A DNA stretch of 45,093 nt from Nitrospira japonica. Its GTDB lineage: Bacteria > Nitrospirota > Thermodesulfovibrionia > Thermodesulfovibrionales > SM23-35. The stretch is from positions 1 through 45,093 of the forward strand of contig DYFC01000029.1 in assembly GCA_020725385.1 (NCBI GenBank). The letters are read 5' to 3'. Position 1 is the first letter of the stretch. Each line of letters opens with the position of its first letter. The notes beneath the pieces are model-generated. The model did no database searches. It worked only from the letters and a program-made list of their open reading frames with translations, and was not told where the DNA came from. Both the position numbers and the translations under genes were made by a program. Positions 34,393 to 44,127 of the stretch are shown in pieces.

Positions 34393-35739
34393 ATGAAAAA
34401 CATTAATGAAATATTTTATACAGCAATAAAAGCTGTGGATCCGTATATTTCCATGAAATCATATACCGGCAAAATAGCCTCTATTTATAAAAATGGAAAA
34501 TTCAGAGAACTGATCGTCATTTGCTTCGGTAAAGCATCATATAGCATGTTTCTGGCTATAATTGAAGATCTCGGCAATCTAATAAATAAGTGTATTGTCA
34601 TAACCAAATATGGCCATTCAGGGGTAAGAGAAAAAGAGATTTCCGGATTAATGAAACCGGGAACTTTTATTTTGTATGAAGCAGGCCACCCTGTACCTGA
34701 TGAAAATGGTTTGGAAGGCACGGAAAAAATAATTGAACTTCTTAAAAATGCCGACAAAAGTACCCTTGTTGTTTGTGCTATTTCAGGAGGAGGTTCGGCA
34801 CTGCTTGTAAGCCCATATAACGGAATATCTTTGAAAGAGAAACAAGCTATTACAGAGTTGCTCTTAAAATCCGGTGCCGAGATTTACGAATTAAATGCTG
34901 TAAGAAAGCATATATCAAAAGTAAAAGGCGGGCGACTTGCAGAGATTGCATATCCGGCTAAAATATTATCTTTTATACTTTCGGATGTTATTGGCGATAG
35001 GCTCGATGTCATTGCTTCAGGTCCAACATCACCGGATGAAACAACTTTTAACGATGCCATGCACATTTTGAAAAAATATAACCTTATTAATAAAGTTCCA
35101 GGAAATGTACTTAAAGTTTTAAGTGAAGGTGCAAAAGGTCTTATACCTGAAACTCCAAAAGAAAGAAATAAAATTTTCAGCAATGTCGAAAACATAATAA
35201 TTGGCAGCAATAAGATAGCTATTGAAGCAGCAAAACAAAAGGCAGAAAAATTAGGTTACAAAACCAAAATAATAACCGATGAGATCAAAGGGGAAGCAAG
35301 AGAAGCGGGAAAGTGGCTTGCTTTAAAAATAAAAGAATATGCAAGGCCGGGGAAAAGCATGGAGATTGACAAATATTCAAAAACAGGCAGGGAATCCCTT
35401 TGCTTTATTTCAGGTGGAGAAACTACAGTAACTGTCAAAGGTAATGGTAAAGGGGGAAGAAATATGGAGCTTGCCCTTGCTTTTGCTATTGAAATTGAAA
35501 ATTTAGATGGAATTACTTTTTTATCGGCAGGAACCGATGGCACGGATGGCCCTACCGATGCAGCAGGCGCTACTGTAAATGGTAACACTGTAAAAAAGGC
35601 AAAGATACTGGGATTGAATCCTGTGGAATATCTGAATAATAATGACTCATACAATTTTTTCAAAAAAACAGGCGATCTTTTCATAACAGGTCCAACAGGA
35701 ACAAATGTTATGGATATCCAGATAATAATAGTAGAATGA
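34393..35739 (+). CDS. Glycerate 2-kinase (DUF4147/MOFRL family)
   Basis: 448-residue cytosolic kinase of the GckA/TtuD family, phosphorylating D-glycerate to 2-phosphoglycerate. The N-terminal DUF4147 domain is visible in VICFGKASYSMFLAI, GHPVPDENGLEGTEKIIEL, CAISGGGSALL and LNAVRKHISKVKGGRLAEIA. The C-terminal MOFRL domain holds FISGGETTVTVKGNGKGGRN and LSAGTDGTDGPTDAAGA. It overlaps the following phosphatase gene by 4 bp. It could recycle glycerate from glucosylglycerate turnover or control how much glycerate the one-step synthase receives. No ribosome binding site is seen at the ATG. Confidence 0.93.
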   Translation: MKNINEIFYTAIKAVDPYISMKSYTGKIASIYKNGKFRELIVICFGKASYSMFLAIIEDLGNLINKCIVITKYGHSGVREKEISGLMKPGTFILYEAGHPVPDENGLEGTEKIIELLKNADKSTLVVCAISGGGSALLVSPYNGISLKEKQAITELLLKSGAEIYELNAVRKHISKVKGGRLAEIAYPAKILSFILSDVIGDRLDVIASGPTSPDETTFNDAMHILKKYNLINKVPGNVLKVLSEGAKGLIPETPKERNKIFSNVENIIIGSNKIAIEAAKQKAEKLGYKTKIITDEIKGEAREAGKWLALKIKEYARPGKSMEIDKYSKTGRESLCFISGGETTVTVKGNGKGGRNMELALAFAIEIENLDGITFLSAGTDGTDGPTDAAGATVNGNTVKKAKILGLNPVEYLNNNDSYNFFKKTGDLFITGPTGTNVMDIQIIIVE

Positions 35740-36554
35740 AAAGGATAATAATCTTCACAGACCTTGACGGAACTTTACTTGATTCAGATACCTATTCTTT
35801 TGAATCTGCATTACCTGCGCTTGATTTTATAAAACAAAAAAACATACCCTTGATTATTTGCTCAAGCAAAACAAGAACCGAGATCGAATTCTACAGAAGA
35901 AAACTCGATAATCAACATCCTTTTATCACTGAAAATGGTGGCGGCATATTTATCCCGGAAAATTATTTTGAATTTGATATTTCAAAAATTGGTTTTAAAC
36001 CTGAAAAAACAAGAAATTATCTGCTTATAAGACTTGGTGCAAAATATACTGATCTTAGAAAAAGCATAATTGAATTAAGAAAAAAAGGTCTAAGAATAAA
36101 AGGCTTTGGTGATATGACTTTTAAAGAAATTGCAGAAATAACCGGGTTAAGTATAGAAGAAGCGAAAATGGCAAAAAAAAGGGACTTCGATGAACCTTTT
36201 ATTTTTTATGGAGATGAAAAAGAGAAAGAAAATCTTTTGAATAATATAAAAAAAATGAATCTTAATATAACAATGGGAAGGTTCTACCATCTCATGGGCA
36301 ATAGTGATAAAGGAAAAGCGGTTTCAATTCTTATAAAATTATACAAGAAAAATTTTTTGGACATAAGTACCATAGCCTTAGGAGATAGCCCAAATGATTT
36401 ACCCATGCTCGAAAAAGTTGATTATCCTGTTGTTGTTAGAAAAACTGATGGCAAATATGATTCAAACATAAAACTACAACATATCATAAAAGCAGATGGA
36501 ATAGGACCCAAAGGATGGAATAATTCTGTCTTGAAAATTCTCAAGTCTTTATAA
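35736..36554 (+). CDS. Glucosyl/mannosyl-3-phosphoglycerate phosphatase
   Basis: 272-residue HAD-superfamily (Cof/MPGP) phosphatase. HAD motif I is FTDLDGTLLDSDTYSF (nucleophile D9), motif II ICSSKTRTE, and motifs III/IV are K197 in SDKGKAVSILIKLY and ALGDSPNDLPMLEKVDYPVV. The ENGGGIFIP segment and the helical cap match mannosyl-3-phosphoglycerate phosphatase, whose relatives also dephosphorylate glucosyl-3-phosphoglycerate (GpgP). Given the divergent gpgS, the product is most likely glucosylglycerate. It overlaps the glycerate kinase stop by 4 bp (ATGA), so the two are translationally coupled. Confidence 0.9.
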   Translation: MKRIIIFTDLDGTLLDSDTYSFESALPALDFIKQKNIPLIICSSKTRTEIEFYRRKLDNQHPFITENGGGIFIPENYFEFDISKIGFKPEKTRNYLLIRLGAKYTDLRKSIIELRKKGLRIKGFGDMTFKEIAEITGLSIEEAKMAKKRDFDEPFIFYGDEKEKENLLNNIKKMNLNITMGRFYHLMGNSDKGKAVSILIKLYKKNFLDISTIALGDSPNDLPMLEKVDYPVVVRKTDGKYDSNIKLQHIIKADGIGPKGWNNSVLKILKSL

Positions 36555-36603
36555 TTTCATGAAATTTATAAACCTAAATTAAACTTATTAATTTCTAATT
36601 TAA

Positions 36604-36632
36604 TAGACCTGAAAAATGCATTTTCAGGTCTA
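36604..36632 (+). terminator. Terminator-like hairpin after the phosphatase gene
   Basis: TAGACCTGAAAA and TTTTCAGGTCTA are perfect 12-bp arms around ATGCA, 50 bp after the phosphatase stop and before a short TTTT tract. It probably ends the kinase-phosphatase transcript and isolates the giant surface-protein gene. Confidence 0.65.
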
Positions 36633-36716
36633 AATTTTCCTCTCCTAAATTTTTTATACTTTCAAAAAATTTTGATTCTTACATAAATGAATTCATATTT
36701 TTGTTATTTATTTTAT

Positions 36717-36745
36717 TTGAAGGTTAATTTATAATATAATTTAAT
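36717..36745 (+). promoter_or_regulatory. Possible promoter of the DUF11 giant gene
   Basis: TTGAAG (36717-36722) and TTTAAT (36740-36745) are 17 bp apart, about 42 bp before the ATG. Two overlapping TATAAT boxes (36730-36740) lie in between but have no well-placed -35. The exact promoter is uncertain. The gene has AAGGAG 10 nt before its start. Confidence 0.35.
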
Positions 36746-36787
36746 TAAAAATTAAACAATCCAAAAATATTAAGGAGAAAAAGTTAT

Positions 36788-39700
36788 ATGCGGGAGGGGA
36801 GCAAGCTTTATTTGAAGAAAAGATATTTACATCCGGTATTAAATACAAACAAAAAATTATTTTTCATTGTTTTGCTTCTATATATATGGTCATTCAGTTC
36901 AATTGCAATAGCTGATCCATACCCGCCATACTGGTCTGGAGGGACAGGCGCATCTATCCATTTCCAGCCGGTATCATGGCCAAATGAGCCTTCCAGCCCT
37001 TCTGATTGCGGTCATACATGTGGTGACTGGAAACCATATACCCGTTTCCAAAGAGAGATGGCTGACCCAAGAATTCAGGACCCTTCAAATGGCGGAACAT
37101 CTCCACAAAACTATGTTAATGTAGCGTCATCATGCATTGATAAAACTCTGCCAAGTATTTATTACTATCTTCACAAAGATCCAGCTGATCCAACAAAAGA
37201 CGTGATTATGTTTCGCTGGCGAGTTGAGCAGATAGCTAATAATTATGCTACAGGACCTTCTGCTGGAAATTATGGTGCAACAGACCCGTGGAGTTCTGCT
37301 CTATGGACAGTTCTTTTTGACGTGGATGGAGATGGATACAGGGATCTTGCTGCGCATCTTGATGGTTCTTCTGGTGCTCCTTCAACATCAATAGACCGTA
37401 TCTTTGGTATCTGGGGAAATATTCCCACACAATCTCTTGATTACTTATCCGATCCTAATATTCATTTAATAGCCCACAATCCGACAGGTTTTGTAGGAAC
37501 GAGCAAATTACTAAACTTCCATGATTCATTATCTCCTGATGAAAGCTGGCCTTCTGGCTCTTCTACAAATTCATGGGATTATGGTACAACTCGCTCAAAG
37601 CTGATAAGTACCAATTCATGTAATGAATATTTTGTTGACTATCAGATACCTGTTGCAATGCTTGATGCAACAGGGTTAGGCGGTCCTCAAATAACAAGAG
37701 ATACGCCGATCTCTATGCTTTTCTGCACTGCAAACAGTCTTAACAACCCTTTTCAAAAAGACTGTGCAATAAATAAAAAATGGGTAGGTGATGCATCAAG
37801 ACCTGCTCCTTTTGGGGATTACTTATCATTCAATGAAACTGCTCCGTATCAGCAACCTATTGTTTCGAGTATAACTGCGACCGCGCCAACAGGATGCCCG
37901 GGGAATTACAGCTTCACTGCAAAAGTGCAGGATACTATTGCTATTGTGAATGGAGTTGCTATAGCAACAGTCAAAGCAGTTGATTTCTACTATTATTATG
38001 ATACTAATGGAAATGGCATTGCAGATGATGGAAATACATGGACATTCGCAGCTTCTGGCACATTGAAACCAGGGTCTTTAAATATATGGACAGCTACATG
38101 GAATGCGACCAGTTTAGCAAAAGGAAAATATCTTATAGGAGTTCAAGCAATTGATTCAGAATATATTGATAACAATAGTAATAATATTTATGATGCAGGA
38201 GATATTTCATTACTCGATGACGGCATGACCCCGACTGAAAATCATAACCGTACATTTTCTTATCTAACCAAATCAGAAGTTGATGCTCTCACTCCCCCAG
38301 CAAATGAAACATGGTTTGCAAACCCAGATATAACAGGCACTCAAATGGCAGTAATCGGAGTTGCTATTAATAATTGCGGGCTCGCGCCAACTATGACAAA
38401 AACCGCAAGCTCAAATAGTGTTATAGCAGGGGATACAGTTGACTTTACCTTAACTATTACAAACCTTCTTAATACCACACTTACTGTAAATGAAATTGTA
38501 GATGTCTTGCCTCCAGGGTTTAATTATGTTAATGGTTCGACTTCAGGTGATTTCGGGACAGCTAATCCATCAATAAACAGTCAGACTTTAACATGGACAT
38601 TAAGTTCTCCAGTAAATATAGATGCAGGAAACAGCGCCTCACTAACTTTTACGGCAAACTCTACTTCAGTTTCAGGAAATTACACAAACAGTGCTTATTC
38701 TGAGACAAGTTTTGGCACAATTGTAAGCAACCCATTCACTATTGGTGTTGATTCAGCACGTTTATCTCTTACCAAGACTCCGGATAAATATCTTGTTGAT
38801 CCCGGTGGAACAATTACATATAGTCTTGCATACTCTAACGATTCCTCGGTTACTATTACAAATGCGAGCATTTCAGATACACTGCCTGCCAATGTAAATT
38901 GTGCAAGCTATTCAGTAAATGGTGGGACTCCGCAATCTTGTTCAGGGCAGAATGTCACAATTCCATTAGGTGATATAGCTGGTGGTGAAAGTGGCAACGT
39001 TACTCTAAATGTAACTGTAACCAGTAATTACAACAGCCCTTCATTATTGAATACTGCCACAATTTCAGGCACAGCGCCTGATGGAAGCACAGTAAGTAAA
39101 ACAGCAACAAGCACTATTGCTGTTAATGTCCCAGTGCCTGCATTTACATTGGTAAAAACAGGACCTGTTCAGGTTGCTCCATCAGGGTCGGTAACATGGA
39201 CTATTACATATAAAAATTATGGAACTGGTTCTGCAAGTGGAGTAACAATTACTGATACCCTTCCTGGCGGATTTACTTACAGCAGTTGCACAGGTGGTAG
39301 CTCTTGCAGCGGAAGTGGAAACAATGTTTCATGGACAATCGGAACAGTAGCAGCAGGAGCATCTGGTTCGGTCACTGTTACAGCGACCGTTGCATCAGCT
39401 CCATTTACTTATGACAATCCAGCAGTAAATAACGCTACTATAACATGGACAGGCAATAGTACTGGAGTATCTGCACAGGCAACAGTTGGAATAACAGGAC
39501 AGGCTTGTAGCGGTGTTTATTATTTTCATAATGGTTTTACTGCCACAACAACACCTCCAACATCCGGAACCGATACAACAACTACTATAAATACATCCGG
39601 AATTTCAATATTGTTTACAGCACCTCCTGCAACGAGCATTATGGTATTGGCAGGTAAAACACTTTCTGTTGATTTTTATATTGATGCAAGAGCAGGCAAT

Positions 39701-42700
39701 ATAACTCTGGCTACTGAACTTCAGGATTATAACCCTAATACGTCAACTTATACAGTTATAGTCAGCGATTCCCGGACACTTTCAAATAATTTCCAGTGGT
39801 TTAACTATACAGTAACAATTCCGGGTGGCACATCGAATCTTGCTGTCGGACATCAGTTGCGCTGGAAATTTACAGGCACATGGACAGGAAATAAAAGTAT
39901 TACATTCTATTACGACGGGCCTCATGATTCACGTTCTTCTTTCTGTGTTACAACTTCACCAGCTAATCTGACAATTTCCAAAATTGTGGATCAGCCTAAC
40001 ATTCCAAGTGGTTCAACACCTACACTTAATTATTTAATAACTTATGCCAATACCGGCGGAACAAGCGCCAATAATGTAAATCTTATTGATACATTGCCAT
40101 CAAATGTTAATTGCTATCGATATTCATCAAACTGCACAAACTGGTCAGACCCTAACACATGTTCGAGCTGGACTTCTTGCAGTGGTAATTCTGTTACATT
40201 GATTTCAAATGGTACAATTTCAGCAGGTGCAACAGGGAATATCTTATTACAGGCAAATGTTCAGTCAGGTGCTTCAGGCACTTTAACTAATACTGCTACA
40301 ATAAGCGGCACGGGGGTTGAAACTAAATCTGCAACAGCAAACACTATAGTCGGCTCTCTTTCAGGTGGTGGTTCTCCAAGCCTTGCTGTTAGTCTTTCAA
40401 CCGATAAAACTACTGCCAATCCCGGTGATACTGTAACTTACACTATCACTGTAGTAAATGTTGGAAGCGGAGATGCAACAGGAGTGGTTGTCTCAGATGC
40501 TTATCCTATACAAGACATAAATGGTAACACTGTCACAGGGTTTTATACTTATGGAACATGCAGCAACAGTTGTACAAATAGCAGTGGCACATTATCGTGG
40601 AATGTAGGAACACTCTCTCCAGGTCAGTCAGTTACTTTTACATATACAATGGTAGTGGGGAATTCTGGCCTACCAGCAGGCGTAACAGTTATTCCTGATG
40701 CTGCTCAGGCTTATGCAGGAAATATTACAGAAGGCTCTCCAGGTAGTTCTACAAATCCAGCTCAAAGCAATCAGGTTAATGTAACACTTAATGGCAATCC
40801 TATATTATCGCTTGTAAAGAATGCGAATCCGTCTAATGATCTAAAACCTGGTGATACAATTACATACACGCTTACAGTTACAAATACAGGTTCAAGTACA
40901 GCAGAAAATGTTGTTGTAACAGATCCAATTCCCACTCATACGAGTTTTAAAGAAATAACCCAAGGCAGCGGATCATTCGATTCAGTGAATAATAGAGTTG
41001 TTTTTAATGTTGGAACATTAACTTCAGGAAGTTCAACGACTCTAATTTTCAGTGTTACTGTTAATGAATTACCTTCAGGAAGTACAACCATTTCAAATAT
41101 TGCAACAGCTACTGCTTCTAATACATCATCTCGCACTGCAAACGCAAGTGCTTTAGCGAGTGCAAGTCCAGCTTTTACTTTAAGCAAAACAGGACCTGAA
41201 CAGGTAGCCTATCCAGCTGCAAAACTCATTGCGAATGTCAATAACAATACTGTGATATTCGTGAGTGACTCAACTCAGTTTACTGAAGGACAATTTATAT
41301 ATTTGAATAGTACAATACTTAAAATTATATCAATCTCTGGGAATGCTATTACTGTTGACATTCCTGTTAGTGCGTCAACAGGTGATGATATTATCCCAGG
41401 AATTACTTATAACATTACATATCAAAATACAGGCAATGCAACCGCAACAGGCGTTACCCTGACCGATACGCTACCAGCTGGATCAATCTTTGTTATGGCA
41501 ACTGACGGAGGCTTGGAAAATAGTGGTGTTGTAACATGGAATCTCGGTAATATCGAACCTGGCATAGGTGGAACAGTTCAGGTTGTGATTATTCCTGGTA
41601 ATACCGGAACTATAATTGACAATGCAAGCATAGATTGCACAAACTGCACTGAACCTGTAAATGCTTCAGTATCAACATTTGTAGGTGGCTTGCGCATATC
41701 AAAGAGAACGACTACTCCAACAACTCCTGCACCCGGAACAGTTACATACATTATAGAAGTTGAAAATACACTTGGTTCAGACGCAAATGATGTAACTATA
41801 ACCGACATTCTGCCTCCGGGATTTACATTTGCATCAACAACATCAATAATTATTGACGGGAACACAGTCTCACCAACCACAAAACCAACAGTTGGTGATA
41901 ATTCTTTAACATGGGCATCTTTTTCAATTCCTGCTGGCAAAAAACTTGTGCTGACTTTTACAGCAGATGTGGCTGAAACTGTTGGACCAGCAACATATCA
42001 GAATGATTCAGGAGCAACTTCAAGCAATACAAGCGTGACTCCTTTTGATCCGTTACTTACAACAGAAGAAGATGTGACAGTGCTTGCTGAAGGCACAGGA
42101 ATTATTGAAGGTTATGTATTCCGGGATAATGACAATAATGGTTTATTTGACCCATCAGTTGATACTCCTTTGCCCGGAGTTAATGTGAATATAACAGATA
42201 GTACTTCTACGCTTTATATTATTGCAACAGATAGTTCCGGATATTTCAAAAGGGTAGTGGCTTCAGGGGAAGCAAATGTTGATATTGAAGATTCAGATAT
42301 TCCTCCGGGATTAGAACTGGGTAACAGCTTTACAGACCCAGAGATAATTACAGTTCCTAACCAAAGTATTGCAACTAAAAATACAGGCTTTGTACCTTCA
42401 AGCATATCAGCCGATCTTTCAATAGTAAAAACTGACGGAGCAGGTGTAACGATTGCAGTACCTGGTGAGGACATAACTTACACAATAACTGTGATGAATA
42501 ATGGACCTGCAAATGTAACAGGAGCGACAGTAAGCGACACATTCCCTGGGATATTGAGCAACATAAGCTGGACGTGTTCAGCATCAGCGGGTTCAAGCTG
42601 TACAGGAACAGGCAATGGTAATATCAGTGATACAGTAAACATATTATCAGGCGGTACATTGACATACATAGTAACAGCAACAGTGAGCGCATCAGCGACA

Positions 42701-43762
42701 GGTTCATTGAGCAATACAGCAACAGTAACAGCACCTGAAGGAACTCCTGATACAGATACAAAAAACAACAGTTCAACTGATACTGACACGCTTGCGCCAA
42801 GAGCCGATCTTTCAATAACAAAGTCAGATAGTATTGATCCTGTAATAGCAGGGAATAATCTGGCTTATACGATAACAGTAAGCAATGCTGGGCCTTCTGA
42901 TGCAGTTAATGTTTTAGTAACAGAAACGCTGCCTTTGGGTGTGACATTAGTTTCAACGGTTGGATGTTCTGAAGACCCGAATGGGGTTCCAACATGTAGT
43001 CTTGGAACAATTACTGCTGGCAATTCCAAACAATACACTGTGAATGTAACAGTTAACTCTGGTACAACCGGAACACTCACAAACAGTGTGAGCGTTACTT
43101 CTGATACATTCGATACTAATACAAACAACAACTCTATATCAGAGAATACAACTGTTAATGCGCCTAATGTTTTTGATCCACCTTCAGGCACTAAGACAGT
43201 TAATGATGCAGGTTATCCTGTACTTGAATGGAGAATGGTTTGGATAAATAATGGGACTGCACCTGCTGAACGCCAGAGGATTATTGACACTATCCCAGCA
43301 AATACTACTTATATAAACGGTAGTCTTAATTGTATTGAAAGGGGAGCTTCAGTAAGGATAAGTTGCTATTATGATTCTATAGGCAAACGTATCATATGGG
43401 AAGGAAATATTGCTCCGGATCCAGGTGCTACAAATGAAACAGATGCATTAAATGAAGTTGTAATTATATTCAGAACAACTGTAGCTGCTGGTATATTAAA
43501 TGTATCTAACCAAGGGTTTGCTTATTGGGATGAAAACGGAGATGGTTCTGTCTCTGATGATCTTAGCAGGGGTCAAATACCTGTCAGCACAGATGATCCT
43601 GCAACAACAAATTCAGGAGATCCTACAGTCTGGAATTATGAAGAACCAATTCCAATCCCGGCTATGAATACACAGGGAGCTTTGATACTTATCATATTTA
43701 TTTTAATCGGAACTGTTTTATATTTAATAATACAAAAAAATGATAATCACAGTAAATTTTAA
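36788..43762 (+). CDS. Giant DUF11-repeat surface protein with C-terminal membrane anchor
   Basis: 2324 residues. A long signal peptide ends near residue 43 (hydrophobic FFIVLLLYIWSFSSIAIA, then DPYPPYW). Residues 43-360 form an unrecognised domain rich in Trp, Asp and Cys, with DVDGDGYRD resembling a Ca-binding loop. DUF11-type beta-sandwich repeats start near residues 532, 658, 785, 1058, 1197, 1338, 1462, 1635, 1875, 2005 and 2129, each with a D/T-ITYTITVxNxG core and a TDTLPxG strand. A separate beta domain lies at about 908-1055 and an SdrD-B-like domain (GYVFRDNDNNGLFD) at about 1770-1870. The end is IPIPAMNTQGALILI, a membrane helix and QKNDNHSKF, like an IPTL-CTERM sorting tail without its arginines. 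Likely a cell-surface adhesin or sheath component. Confidence 0.9.
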   Translation: MREGSKLYLKKRYLHPVLNTNKKLFFIVLLLYIWSFSSIAIADPYPPYWSGGTGASIHFQPVSWPNEPSSPSDCGHTCGDWKPYTRFQREMADPRIQDPSNGGTSPQNYVNVASSCIDKTLPSIYYYLHKDPADPTKDVIMFRWRVEQIANNYATGPSAGNYGATDPWSSALWTVLFDVDGDGYRDLAAHLDGSSGAPSTSIDRIFGIWGNIPTQSLDYLSDPNIHLIAHNPTGFVGTSKLLNFHDSLSPDESWPSGSSTNSWDYGTTRSKLISTNSCNEYFVDYQIPVAMLDATGLGGPQITRDTPISMLFCTANSLNNPFQKDCAINKKWVGDASRPAPFGDYLSFNETAPYQQPIVSSITATAPTGCPGNYSFTAKVQDTIAIVNGVAIATVKAVDFYYYYDTNGNGIADDGNTWTFAASGTLKPGSLNIWTATWNATSLAKGKYLIGVQAIDSEYIDNNSNNIYDAGDISLLDDGMTPTENHNRTFSYLTKSEVDALTPPANETWFANPDITGTQMAVIGVAINNCGLAPTMTKTASSNSVIAGDTVDFTLTITNLLNTTLTVNEIVDVLPPGFNYVNGSTSGDFGTANPSINSQTLTWTLSSPVNIDAGNSASLTFTANSTSVSGNYTNSAYSETSFGTIVSNPFTIGVDSARLSLTKTPDKYLVDPGGTITYSLAYSNDSSVTITNASISDTLPANVNCASYSVNGGTPQSCSGQNVTIPLGDIAGGESGNVTLNVTVTSNYNSPSLLNTATISGTAPDGSTVSKTATSTIAVNVPVPAFTLVKTGPVQVAPSGSVTWTITYKNYGTGSASGVTITDTLPGGFTYSSCTGGSSCSGSGNNVSWTIGTVAAGASGSVTVTATVASAPFTYDNPAVNNATITWTGNSTGVSAQATVGITGQACSGVYYFHNGFTATTTPPTSGTDTTTTINTSGISILFTAPPATSIMVLAGKTLSVDFYIDARAGNITLATELQDYNPNTSTYTVIVSDSRTLSNNFQWFNYTVTIPGGTSNLAVGHQLRWKFTGTWTGNKSITFYYDGPHDSRSSFCVTTSPANLTISKIVDQPNIPSGSTPTLNYLITYANTGGTSANNVNLIDTLPSNVNCYRYSSNCTNWSDPNTCSSWTSCSGNSVTLISNGTISAGATGNILLQANVQSGASGTLTNTATISGTGVETKSATANTIVGSLSGGGSPSLAVSLSTDKTTANPGDTVTYTITVVNVGSGDATGVVVSDAYPIQDINGNTVTGFYTYGTCSNSCTNSSGTLSWNVGTLSPGQSVTFTYTMVVGNSGLPAGVTVIPDAAQAYAGNITEGSPGSSTNPAQSNQVNVTLNGNPILSLVKNANPSNDLKPGDTITYTLTVTNTGSSTAENVVVTDPIPTHTSFKEITQGSGSFDSVNNRVVFNVGTLTSGSSTTLIFSVTVNELPSGSTTISNIATATASNTSSRTANASALASASPAFTLSKTGPEQVAYPAAKLIANVNNNTVIFVSDSTQFTEGQFIYLNSTILKIISISGNAITVDIPVSASTGDDIIPGITYNITYQNTGNATATGVTLTDTLPAGSIFVMATDGGLENSGVVTWNLGNIEPGIGGTVQVVIIPGNTGTIIDNASIDCTNCTEPVNASVSTFVGGLRISKRTTTPTTPAPGTVTYIIEVENTLGSDANDVTITDILPPGFTFASTTSIIIDGNTVSPTTKPTVGDNSLTWASFSIPAGKKLVLTFTADVAETVGPATYQNDSGATSSNTSVTPFDPLLTTEEDVTVLAEGTGIIEGYVFRDNDNNGLFDPSVDTPLPGVNVNITDSTSTLYIIATDSSGYFKRVVASGEANVDIEDSDIPPGLELGNSFTDPEIITVPNQSIATKNTGFVPSSISADLSIVKTDGAGVTIAVPGEDITYTITVMNNGPANVTGATVSDTFPGILSNISWTCSASAGSSCTGTGNGNISDTVNILSGGTLTYIVTATVSASATGSLSNTATVTAPEGTPDTDTKNNSSTDTDTLAPRADLSITKSDSIDPVIAGNNLAYTITVSNAGPSDAVNVLVTETLPLGVTLVSTVGCSEDPNGVPTCSLGTITAGNSKQYTVNVTVNSGTTGTLTNSVSVTSDTFDTNTNNNSISENTTVNAPNVFDPPSGTKTVNDAGYPVLEWRMVWINNGTAPAERQRIIDTIPANTTYINGSLNCIERGASVRISCYYDSIGKRIIWEGNIAPDPGATNETDALNEVVIIFRTTVAAGILNVSNQGFAYWDENGDGSVSDDLSRGQIPVSTDDPATTNSGDPTVWNYEEPIPIPAMNTQGALILIIFILIGTVLYLIIQKNDNHSKF

Positions 43763-43780
43763 CAAACAGTGTGTATCGGG

Positions 43781-44122
43781 TTAATGTGCCGGACCGGAAG
43801 AGAGAAGTTTGTCAACCTCTTTTCTTATTACCGAAGCAGGAATACCGCCATGAATTTTTAATACCCCATTTATTAAAATCACAGGAGTAGTCAATGCTCC
43901 CATTCTTAATAATTCTTTTATATCTTCGAACTCTTCATCACCATCGGTAAATAAATCTATATACTCAACATAAACCACCGATGGATAGAAATAATTCATT
44001 TCCTTTGAAAGCTCATCGGAAAGTATCTTATTGGTTCCTATTATTTCCGGAGCATGGTCTTCATCATACAGGATTCCTTCCATTGGATTGTCAAGAATCT
44101 GAATATGAACTCTTTGAAGCAT
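43781..44122 (-). CDS. Thioredoxin-fold protein without active-site cysteines
   Basis: 113 residues from the ATG at 44122 (a TTG one codon earlier is possible; AGAGGT lies upstream). The pattern matches a small thioredoxin/glutaredoxin-like domain: strand RVHIQILDNP, long helix LSDELSKEMNYFY, strand VVYVEYIDLF, and the cis-Pro segment ALTTPVILINGVLKIHGGIP. The usual CxxC between first strand and helix is absent and the protein has no cysteine at all, so it is not a thiol oxidoreductase. It lies 5 bp after panC on the same strand. Function unknown. Confidence 0.65.
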   Translation of the reverse strand: MLQRVHIQILDNPMEGILYDEDHAPEIIGTNKILSDELSKEMNYFYPSVVYVEYIDLFTDGDEEFEDIKELLRMGALTTPVILINGVLKIHGGIPASVIRKEVDKLLSSGPAH

Positions 44123-44127
44123 CAATA

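Noticed and set aside
36788..43762. DUF11 repeats as recent tandem DNA duplications
   Set aside because: The repeats share a protein pattern but the nucleotide sequences are strongly diverged and unevenly spaced, so they are old.
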